Shown one piece after another: positions 10,157-15,254 of a DNA stretch of 28,276 nucleotides (its first letter is position 1; the number at the start of each line of letters is the position of its first letter). The notes under the pieces were generated by a model, which was given only the letters and a program-made list of their open reading frames with translations, did no database searches and was not told the DNA's origin. Both the position numbers and the translations under genes were made by a program. The stretch is from the IMG/VR virus record IMGVR_UViG_3300042350_001864, positions 1 to 28,276 of that record; one strand, 5' to 3'. The stretch is from a virus.

Positions 10157-10813
10157 ATGGCTGACAAAAAAATCTCGCAACTCACGAGTGCAACAACCCC
10201 TTTGGCCGGAACGGAAACGTTGCCGATCGTGCAGAGCGGCAGCACGGTCAAGGTTGCTGCCGATGACCTCACCGTCAAGAACGTGCGATCCAATGCGACC
10301 ACGGGAATCTTGCAGGTTGCCGGCCCCGGTGCTAGCACGACCCGCACGATGACGGTGCCGAATGCCAACTTCACGGCGGCCAGAACCGATGCTGGTCAGA
10401 CGTTGGCCGGCAATCAGGTCTTCAGCGGGACGCTCATCAGCAGAACCGCGACCGGCGGAAACCTCGTGTTGGACAGCACGACAGGCGGAACGGAAAACAC
10501 CCTCACCGGATTGGTGGATAACGGGAACCTGTTCGGCATCATCAACTATGTCGGCGTGGACCATGTGTTCAAGTATGGTTCGCAAGAAAACTTCCGCATC
10601 GACTTGAATGGCGATGCAATCATCAAGCAGGCAAACAGGGCTCTCGTCTTCGGCGGCAACGGCAATGTGTTTTGGAGAACCGGAGCCGGCACCCCGGAGG
10701 GTGCAGTCATCGCCCCGGTCGGGTCGCTGTTCACGCGCACCGACGGCGGTGCTGGAACCACGCTCTATGTCAAGGAGTCTGGCGCGGGCAACACCGGCTG
10801 GGTGGCGAAGTAA
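10157..10813 (+). CDS. Fibre-like virion protein with N-terminal 'KKISQL' module
   Basis: 218 residues. The N-terminus (MADKKISQLTSATTPLAG, then LPIVQSGSTVKV) is a module frequently found on phage fibre or baseplate-associated proteins. The rest is Gly/Thr/Asn-rich and beta-strand-like. It ends with GSLFTRTDGGAGTTLYVKES, a C-terminal motif seen in tail-fibre tips. The position right after the tailspike supports a tail-tip or accessory adhesin role. The N-terminus resembles that of the 21765-22439 product, while the C-terminal parts differ. Start ATG 10157 lies 11 nt after the tailspike stop. The stop (TAA 10811-10813) is 1 nt from the stop of the converging minus-strand gene. Confidence 0.75.
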   Translation: MADKKISQLTSATTPLAGTETLPIVQSGSTVKVAADDLTVKNVRSNATTGILQVAGPGASTTRTMTVPNANFTAARTDAGQTLAGNQVFSGTLISRTATGGNLVLDSTTGGTENTLTGLVDNGNLFGIINYVGVDHVFKYGSQENFRIDLNGDAIIKQANRALVFGGNGNVFWRTGAGTPEGAVIAPVGSLFTRTDGGAGTTLYVKESGAGNTGWVAK

Positions 10814-10814
10814 G

Positions 10815-11024
10815 TCAGACCAGCGGCAACTGGCCGACGAGCCGGTAGCGGGCGAACCGCTTGCCGCCGCGCTCCTCGGTCAGGGTCTGGATGTCGAGCC
10901 CCTCCTCGCGCAGGTCTGCGACCCGGGCCGCGAGCCGCAGGCAGCCGTAGAGGTTGAGCGCCTCGAGCGGGGTGAGGTCCTTGCCGGAGGACAGGTGCGC
11001 GCGGATCTGTTCGGTCTGCGTCAT
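10815..11024 (-). CDS. Small helix-turn-helix-like protein
   Basis: 69 residues (MTQTEQIRAHLSSGKDLTPL...). The pattern of a short helix, 'GKDLTPLEALNLYGCLRLAARVADLREEG' split over two helices, then a strand region rich in K/R, fits the small phage HTH proteins that regulate or support recombination/replication operons. The longer open frame upstream is arginine-rich noise inside the NinB-like gene, so ATG at 11024 is chosen. This gives an ATGA overlap with the upstream gene's stop. It is the last gene of the minus-strand operon and meets the plus-strand fibre gene tail to tail. Confidence 0.65.
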   Translation of the reverse strand: MTQTEQIRAHLSSGKDLTPLEALNLYGCLRLAARVADLREEGLDIQTLTEERGGKRFARYRLVGQLPLV

Positions 11025-11437
11025 GTCGGTTCGTCTCCGTAGTCGGGTTCGGGTATCACGATGCCGAGCTCTGCGGCCCGGGCAGCGATGAATTCCAGGT
11101 AGTCGCTGAATTCCTGCTTGCTGAAGCTCGACGAGCGGCGGAACGGTTTCTGGACCGTCCGCCCGCCGATCGACAGGGTCTCCCAGCCGGCCCATTCGCC
11201 GAGCATGAATTCGTGCAGGTCCTCCTTCGACCATCCGCCCAGCGCCTCACCGCCGCCCTCGAGGAAGGCCGGGTAGACCACCCCGTAGAGGAAGGCGTTC
11301 TGGGCCGACGAGCGGCGGGGCCGGAACGGCTGGATGGTGACCTGCCAGCTGCGGCGCTGGTCAAGGCCGCGCACCAAGACCGAGACCGCGGCTGCGATCT
11401 GGTCTGGTGGCGTACCCTTGGGGAATATCCGGGTCAT
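11021..11437 (-). CDS. ninB: NinB-like recombination protein
   Basis: 138 residues. The order of features follows lambda NinB: a short N-terminal segment ending in a strand (WQVTIQPF), a basic stretch then RRSSAQNAFLYG (compare the 'RSLDQN..LW' motif), a middle helix (SKEDLHEFMLGE), and a final SSFSKQEFSDYLEFI helix ending in ELGIVIPEPD. NinB proteins bind single-stranded DNA and assist phage recombination. The location directly after Erf, exonuclease and an SSB-like gene supports this. Similarity was judged from motif order only, so a related uncharacterised family is possible. Start ATG 11437 overlaps the stop of the SSB-like gene by one base. Confidence 0.62.
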   Translation of the reverse strand: MTRIFPKGTPPDQIAAAVSVLVRGLDQRRSWQVTIQPFRPRRSSAQNAFLYGVVYPAFLEGGGEALGGWSKEDLHEFMLGEWAGWETLSIGGRTVQKPFRRSSSFSKQEFSDYLEFIAARAAELGIVIPEPDYGDEPT

Positions 11438-11751
11438 CAGAATGGGATGTCGTCGTCGGAGAAGTCGCCAAACGGGTCTGTGGGCTCCTGTCGCGGCTTC
11501 TGAGGCGACTGCTGCCCGCCCCCCTGCGTCGGTTGGCGCGGCTCCGCGAGCCCGTCCTTGGGCTTCACGGTGAGGCTGATGAACCGCTGGCCCGGGTTGC
11601 GGCTAGTCGGGCCGGCGACCTTGGTCCAACCATTCAGCCAGTATTCCACCCCGTTGATGTTCAAGGTGCCGGTCAGATCCGGGTGGGTGTCCTTGTCCTT
11701 CCGTTCGTTGCGGCCGAGGGTGCCGGTGTTGGTGCGGTCGTACTGCTTCAC
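11437..11751 (-). CDS. SSB-like protein with acidic C-terminal tail
   Basis: 104 residues. The N-terminal half (MKQYDRTNTGTLGRNER, then HPDLTGTLNINGVEYWLNGW and GQRFISLTVKPK) has the strand pattern of a small OB-like phage protein. The second half is a disordered Gln/Pro/Gly linker, ending in the acidic tip DDDIPF. That tip is the hallmark protein-docking tail of single-stranded DNA-binding proteins. It probably coats ssDNA produced by the neighbouring exonuclease. The start is GTG at 11751, overlapping the exonuclease stop (GTGA), so translation is likely coupled. It is not a canonical full-length SSB, and assignment rests on the tail motif and context. Confidence 0.62.
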   Translation of the reverse strand: MKQYDRTNTGTLGRNERKDKDTHPDLTGTLNINGVEYWLNGWTKVAGPTSRNPGQRFISLTVKPKDGLAEPRQPTQGGGQQSPQKPRQEPTDPFGDFSDDDIPF

Positions 11752-12395
11752 AGGCGCAGCTCCTGCAACCGCTGGAACTTGGCCTCAAGCTCGGCGAGGA
11801 ATTTCTCGACTTCCCCGGTGATCTCCGCGATGAGGTCGACGCTGCGCGGCTCACGGATGATGAGCAGCCGCAGGTGTTCCGGCAGGCGCGGATCGTAGGC
11901 GGCGAAGTCGTTCCATGCCCGCCCGGTACAGGCCATCTGCCATTGCATCTGCAGGCGGTACTTGGTCGGCACGGTCCGATCCTCGAGGTACTCGAGCATG
12001 GTGGCGGTCGAGGGACACTTGATCTCGACGCAGCCGTCATCGCCGACCAGTCCGTCCGGCGATGCGCCGGCAGCGAGGGTCGGATGGCGGATGAAGCCGG
12101 TCTCCTCGATGATGATGCCGGTGCGCGCGGCGTAGGCGGCCCGGGCCTCCGGCTCCTTGTCGATCCCCCATTGCATGGCGGCGTTGGTGAACGACGGGGA
12201 CGGCTGGCCGGTCAGGCGCTCGGTCAAGAGCTCGGCCATGTAGTTCGCGCGCGAGGCGCCGTAACCCGACTTGGTGCGGGCCATGACGTCGGCGATGCGG
12301 CTCGCGGTCACGAGCCCCAAGCGGGCGATGCGCCAGTCGTCGGTGCGCTGGAGTTCGACGCGCTCGGCGGTGTACGGGGTGGCTTCTTCGGTCAT
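11748..12395 (-). CDS. YqaJ/lambda-exonuclease-type recombination nuclease
   Basis: 215 residues. It contains the core of the YqaJ viral recombinase (PDDEXK) fold: GLVTASRIADVM near residue 28, KEPEARAAY (E81/E83), GASPDGLVG with D114, and the EIK catalytic pair E124/K126, followed by a QMQWQM helix typical of the family. It would degrade one strand of duplex ends to give ssDNA for annealing by the Erf protein encoded just upstream. ATG 12395 is preferred over upstream in-frame starts. It has a strong GGAGGG Shine-Dalgarno and overlaps the Erf stop (ATGA). The upstream extension lies inside erf and looks non-coding in this frame. Confidence 0.9.
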   Translation of the reverse strand: MTEEATPYTAERVELQRTDDWRIARLGLVTASRIADVMARTKSGYGASRANYMAELLTERLTGQPSPSFTNAAMQWGIDKEPEARAAYAARTGIIIEETGFIRHPTLAAGASPDGLVGDDGCVEIKCPSTATMLEYLEDRTVPTKYRLQMQWQMACTGRAWNDFAAYDPRLPEHLRLLIIREPRSVDLIAEITGEVEKFLAELEAKFQRLQELRL

Positions 12396-12928
12396 TGCAG
12401 TTCCCTCCTGCGGTTGGAAAAGATGTTGCTGTGCGAGGCGCGGGTGGCCTCCGGCAGGCTCTTGAACAGGGCGGTGAGCTCCTCGAGCGTGGCGCACTGG
12501 GCGACCTTGCGGGTGAGCGCGGGGTCGACGCTGTTGCGGGCGGTCGCCGCCTCGGCATCGTCATCGATCTGCGCCAAGCCGACGATGGCGGCGAGCGCGT
12601 AGCGGCGGGCATAGGTCAGGCCGCTGCCCTGCGCCTGCGGGCCGTCATCCTTGACCAGCACCGGGGTCACCGAGCGGACCCATTGCCCGCTGGCGTGGGC
12701 GAGGGTGGTGATGAGGACGGTGCGACCGTCCTGCATGATGTCGGTGGTCTGGATTACCGCGAGCTCGTTGTCGGTGAGTTGCTTGCGGCAGGCGTCCCAG
12801 CAGCTGGCGAGGTCGGCGTACTTGCTCTTGAAGAACGGGTTGGCCGAATCCTTCAGCGCCCCGGTGATGCTCGCCTGCGCCTTGCTCAAGGCGGCTGCGA
12901 GTTCGGCGATGTCATCAGACTGGTTCAT
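12392..12928 (-). CDS. erf: Erf family single-strand annealing protein
   Basis: 178 residues. The N-terminal two thirds match the Erf recombinase signature: LSKAQASITGALKD, then NPFFKSKYADLASCWDAC, TTLAHASGQWV, and the GSGLTYARRYALAAIVGL segment followed by the acidic IDDDAEAA. Erf proteins anneal complementary single strands during phage recombination and genome circularisation. Here it pairs with the YqaJ exonuclease directly downstream, a common two-component system. ATG 12928 has AGGAGAG upstream. The 5' end overlaps the small acidic gene by 14 nt. Length is in the usual range for short Erf proteins. Confidence 0.9.
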   Translation of the reverse strand: MNQSDDIAELAAALSKAQASITGALKDSANPFFKSKYADLASCWDACRKQLTDNELAVIQTTDIMQDGRTVLITTLAHASGQWVRSVTPVLVKDDGPQAQGSGLTYARRYALAAIVGLAQIDDDAEAATARNSVDPALTRKVAQCATLEELTALFKSLPEATRASHSNIFSNRRRELQ

Positions 12929-13058
12929 CGTTGCTCTCCTGTTGGTAGATCGAAAGTGCTTGGTTACAGGCTTCGATGCGCTCTTGCTCCTCGAGCTCCT
13001 GCATCAGTTGATCCTGATGGTGCCACCAGGAATCATCGTCATCCCATGGCGAGCTCAT
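12915..13058 (-). CDS. Small acidic hypothetical protein
   Basis: 47 residues, very acidic and aromatic at the start (MSSPWDDDDSWWHHQD), then a Gln/Glu-rich predicted helix (QLMQELEEQERIEACNQAL). No family recognised. It is too short for routine ORF calling but fits the operon exactly. Its ATG (13058) overlaps the stop of the membrane-protein gene before it (ATGA), and its end overlaps the start of erf. Coding status is inferred from this chain of overlaps and the protein-like composition. A role as a protein-protein adaptor or DNA mimic would be speculation. Confidence 0.55.
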   Translation of the reverse strand: MSSPWDDDDSWWHHQDQLMQELEEQERIEACNQALSIYQQESNDEPV

Positions 13059-13237
13059 TCCGGCACGTTCCAGCGGCGGGTGACCCGCGCGCGCCAAGAG
13101 GGGTTCGGGACATGGGGATCGCGCTCGCGGCGGCGCTCGAGGTAGGACTCCACGATCGCGCCGATCAGGCCACCGACCGCGAGCAGCACGAACCACCCGG
13201 TCAGCAGCACGAACCAGTCGAATGCCTCGTTGCTCAC
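13055..13237 (-). CDS. Small single-pass membrane protein
   Basis: 60 residues. A hydrophobic segment covers about residues 8-29 (WFVLLTGWFVLLAVGGLIG), followed by a strongly basic cytoplasmic-type tail (YLERRRERD, then ARVTRR). This predicts one transmembrane helix with the tail inside. No family recognised. The GTG start at 13237 overlaps the preceding stop (GTGA). It belongs to the leftward early operon, so an early host-takeover or exclusion role is possible but unsupported. Confidence 0.55.
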   Translation of the reverse strand: MSNEAFDWFVLLTGWFVLLAVGGLIGAIVESYLERRRERDPHVPNPSWRARVTRRWNVPE

Positions 13238-13467
13238 GAGCGGACCTCCTTGGCGATCTTGAGGAACGCCAGCATGTAGTGGTTCTGGAGTCTGGCGTGC
13301 TTGACAAGCACCCGGCGCATCCCGGCGTCGGTCGAGGGTTCGCGGGCCTTACGCATCGCCTCGTCGCGGTTCGCCAGGCTCATGCCGGCGGACATCGCCG
13401 AGCGGATGCCGAGCGGCAGGTGGCGCGGCACGATGCTGAAGTAGCGGCTGCGGACTTGAGTGGTCAT
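13234..13467 (-). CDS. Hypothetical protein, early operon
   Basis: 77 residues, basic, mostly predicted helix (DEAMRKAREPS, then QNHYMLAFLKIAKEV). No family recognised. ATG 13467 has GGGAG about 8 nt upstream, and the stop is coupled to the next gene. It is the second gene after the leftward promoter, so it is likely expressed early together with the recombination genes. Confidence 0.55.
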   Translation of the reverse strand: MTTQVRSRYFSIVPRHLPLGIRSAMSAGMSLANRDEAMRKAREPSTDAGMRRVLVKHARLQNHYMLAFLKIAKEVRS

Positions 13468-13514
13468 GTCGTTGCTCCCGAAGGGGCGGGGTGTCAGTCC
13501 CCCGCCGTGGTGGG

Positions 13515-13745
13515 TTACAGGCTGTTGAGCAGTTGACGAGCCGCAGCGATGTGCGGCGGGTCATCAACACGCAGACCGAGGTCTTTGCTGCGTTGATCGT
13601 GACCTGCCACGCAAGCCAACAGCGCAAGCCGAAGCGCAGGGGCTGAATTGGCAAGCCGGTACTCGGCTTCGATGTCTCGCGGGTTGGCGGCAAGCAGGTT
13701 GTCGAGAGTGTCGATGCGGCCCGTGATGGCGATGTGCTGATACAT
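13515..13745 (-). CDS. Hypothetical protein, first gene of leftward operon
   Basis: 76 residues (MYQHIAITGRIDTL...). Mainly helical, with a repeat of small helices (DNLLAANP, LRLALLACV, IAAARQLL). No family recognised. ATG 13745 is chosen over upstream in-frame codons because AGGAG lies at 13753-13757 and the leftward promoter's predicted transcription start (about 13777) would exclude longer versions. It is followed by a 47-nt gap before the next gene, the only real gap in the operon. Confidence 0.55.
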   Translation of the reverse strand: MYQHIAITGRIDTLDNLLAANPRDIEAEYRLANSAPALRLALLACVAGHDQRSKDLGLRVDDPPHIAAARQLLNSL

Positions 13746-13783
13746 GTCGTGTCTCCTGTGGTTGTTGTCTGTCAACGGTCGTT

Positions 13784-13812
13784 ATCATGCCCATGCCATC
13801 AGGCCATGTCAA
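13784..13812 (-). promoter_or_regulatory. Leftward early promoter (sigma70-like)
   Basis: Read on the minus strand: a perfect -35 TTGACA (13812-13807), a 17-bp spacer, then CATGAT as -10 (13789-13784) preceded by GGG. Start of transcription would be near 13777, giving a leader of about 32 nt to the first minus gene. A second TTGACA (13775-13770) lies around the start site and could be part of an operator. Confidence 0.55.
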
Positions 13813-13815
13813 CAG

Positions 13816-13844
13816 TTGCAAACAAAAAAGTTTAGGGGCATGAT
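13816..13844 (+). promoter_or_regulatory. Rightward promoter for the HTH regulator
   Basis: Plus strand: TTGCAA (13816-13821), a 17-bp spacer, and CATGAT (13839-13844) preceded by GGGG. The -35 lies only 3 bp from the -35 of the leftward promoter, so the two are back to back. The predicted start (about 13851) gives a very short leader carrying GGAGG at 13851-13855 ahead of ATG 13864. Confidence 0.42.
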
Positions 13845-13863
13845 GCCGGCGGAGGTGAATCCA

Positions 13864-14109
13864 ATGCGTATGGACGAATTGCTCGAGCGTTACGGGAACC
13901 AGTCGGCGATCGCCCGCAGGTTCGGGGTGACCCGGGCCTATGTGTCGAAGTGGGCCAAGACCGGCCTCGTCCCGGAGAAGTACCGGCTGCGGGAGTTGGC
14001 CGGCGAGGTGGTGCAGGAGCTGGAGGCCGGGGCGCAGAATGCCTCGACCCGGCGCCTCATCCGCAAGGTGAAGGCGGGGTTGCGTAAGGCAGAAGGAGAG
14101 GGCGCGTGA
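13864..14109 (+). CDS. Small HTH regulator (Cro/YdaS-like)
   Basis: 81 residues. The N-terminus carries a helix-turn-helix of the Cro/YdaS type: MDELLERYGNQSAIARRF, then GVTRAYVSKWAK as recognition helix, with a typical PEKYRLREL ending. The C-terminal part is basic (TRRLIRKVKAGLRKAEG). The gene sits beside the divergent promoter pair, the usual place for a lytic/early switch regulator, so it probably binds the 13784-13844 region. ATG 13864 is chosen because GGAGG lies 8 nt upstream; ATGs at 13840 and 13843 lack a good site and fall within the proposed -10. Confidence 0.72.
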   Translation: MRMDELLERYGNQSAIARRFGVTRAYVSKWAKTGLVPEKYRLRELAGEVVQELEAGAQNASTRRLIRKVKAGLRKAEGEGA

Positions 14110-14303
14110 GCGGCTCTGCGGGAAGGGGCTATGGTGAGGTGGCGGGGTCGGTATGCCCCGCTGTAAAGCCGCCGTAACCCCAAACGATAAAGCCCCCTTG
14201 CGGGGGCTTACCGGGCCGCTGGAACGGCCATGCTGGGCAGGAGGGCAAACCAGCGCCTCGAAGGGTAAGACCCGACCGGGGTGTGGTCAAGAGGTTAAGA
14301 GGG
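14110..14303. other. Non-coding gap with several hairpins
   Basis: 194 bp without a credible gene. It contains in order CGGGG/CCCCG near 14143-14161, the strong stem at 14190-14209, GGCCG/CGGCC (14214-14229), GCTGG/CCAGC starting at 14232, and a short GGGT/ACCC. It ends in GAGG ahead of ATG 14304. It may be the leader of the rightward operon or a small structured RNA. No clear sigma70 promoter was seen. Confidence 0.45.
14190..14209. terminator. Perfect hairpin, possible terminator
   Basis: AAGCCCCC and GGGGGCTT form an 8-bp perfect stem with a TTGC loop. On the minus strand it is followed by TATCGTTT, on the plus strand by a GC-rich stretch, so it fits a leftward rho-independent terminator slightly better. 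It lies 80 bp after the HTH gene and may separate that gene from the operon that follows. Confidence 0.5.
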
Positions 14304-14795
14304 ATGAAGTTCTACCAACGACATCTGGGCGACTACGCGCGCGACACCGCGCACCTGAGTCTGCTCGAGCATGGGGTCTACAGCGTCCTGCTGGACCGGC
14401 TCTATGCGACCGAAAGACCGGTCCCTGATGCGGATCGGTACCGGGTTTGCCGAGCCACGACCCGCGCCGAGAAGGCAGCGGTCGATGCGGTTCTGCGCGA
14501 ATTTTTTTCATTGTGCGACGACAGCTGGACCAATGCTCGTGTCAACAGCGAGATAGCCCGCATGAGCGGGAAACGCCTGAAGGCGCAGCAGTCGGCGGCA
14601 GTTCGATGGGGCGACAAGGGTATGCGAACGCATAGCGAACGCAATGCGGATGGAATGCTACCTATACTCCAATACTCCAATACGGAGTCTCCATCACCCT
14701 CATCTCAATCCTCCACCTCACCTGAAAGGGGGCCGGTGTCGGCTCGAGACGTTTTGAAAAAGCTAGAACACAGGAGCAGGAAACATGGGCGATGA
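14304..14795 (+). CDS. DUF1376 family phage protein
   Basis: 163 residues. The first 95 follow the DUF1376 pattern closely: MKFYQRHLGDYARDTAHLSL, LEHGVYSVLLDRLYATERP, then DAVLREFF and a W.N.RVNSEIARM segment. These proteins are found in phage replication regions and are thought to act near replication initiation, but the biochemical role is not established. The C-terminal third is Ser/Pro-rich and low complexity. ATG 14304 is used because the conserved N-terminus starts there and GAGG lies 9 nt before it; the upstream GTG at 14283 would add non-conserved residues. Confidence 0.8.
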   Translation: MKFYQRHLGDYARDTAHLSLLEHGVYSVLLDRLYATERPVPDADRYRVCRATTRAEKAAVDAVLREFFSLCDDSWTNARVNSEIARMSGKRLKAQQSAAVRWGDKGMRTHSERNADGMLPILQYSNTESPSPSSQSSTSPERGPVSARDVLKKLEHRSRKHGR

Positions 14796-15060
14796 AACAC
14801 CAGACCGGTTGGGATGGATGCAGCGGTCAGCCGCGGCGTATTGGAGCGGGGTCACCGACCCGATCGGGCGGCTGAAGCACCTCGAGGCTCGGTATGCGAG
14901 ACTGGACCCCGCGAACCTTGAGCAGTTCCGTGAGGAGCTCGCGGCGGCGATCCGCAATGCCGACCCGGCAGCGGTTCTCAGCGAACCACGGGTGGTGACG
15001 ATGGTGCGGTCGGTCTACGGCGAGCGCGGGGTCACGCGGCTGAAGGAGCGCGCGCGATGA
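14785..15060 (+). CDS. Hypothetical protein
   Basis: 91 residues, largely helical (DRLGWMQRSAAAYWSG, EQFREELAAAIRNADP, RVVTMVRSVYGERG). No family recognised. ATG 14785 has CAGGAGCAGG just upstream, and the gene overlaps the DUF1376 gene by 11 nt and the next gene by ATGA. The position between DUF1376 and a DNA-binding-like protein suggests a replication or regulatory accessory role, which is inference only. Confidence 0.6.
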   Translation: MGDETPDRLGWMQRSAAAYWSGVTDPIGRLKHLEARYARLDPANLEQFREELAAAIRNADPAAVLSEPRVVTMVRSVYGERGVTRLKERAR

Positions 15061-15254
15061 GGCGGGGCAACGCACCGAGCATGACGGTCGAGCAATACAA
15101 GCGGCTCCTGGAGTGGGAGCGGGTGAGGCGTTCGCTGCCGACCCTGAAGCAGTTGGCGCGTGAGCTCGACCTGCCGATGTCCACCGTCCAGTCGGTGCTA
15201 TACAAGCGGCACCGGGTGAACCTCAACGAGATGCTGGCGAGGGAGTCGCAATGA
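15057..15254 (+). CDS. Small putative HTH protein
   Basis: 65 residues, basic. The segment PTLKQLARELDLPMSTVQSV reads as a helix-turn-helix (helix, turn at DLP, recognition helix STVQSVLYKRH). It overlaps both neighbours by ATGA and directly precedes the methyltransferase gene, so it could be a controller for that gene, similar to C-proteins of modification systems. This is inferred from position and not from a recognised family. Confidence 0.6.
   Translation: MRRGNAPSMTVEQYKRLLEWERVRRSLPTLKQLARELDLPMSTVQSVLYKRHRVNLNEMLARESQ

Larger units (their letters stand above)
13784..13844. repeat. Inverted repeat embracing the divergent promoters
   Basis: The 9-bp arms ATCATGCCC (13784-13792) and GGGCATGAT (13836-13844) are perfect reverse complements 43 bp apart. 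Each arm contains the -10 box of one of the two divergent promoters. It may be an operator pair for the adjacent HTH protein or simply the shared -10 sequence. Confidence 0.5.

Noticed and set aside
8322-10813. Diversity-generating retroelement near the fibre genes (as in Bbp19-carrying Bordetella phages)
   Set aside because: No reverse transcriptase, Avd-like gene or template/variable repeat pair seen in the window.
14110-14303. tRNA-like segment
   Set aside because: A TCGAA-like loop and several stems are present, but no acceptor stem, anticodon arm or complete cloverleaf could be built.
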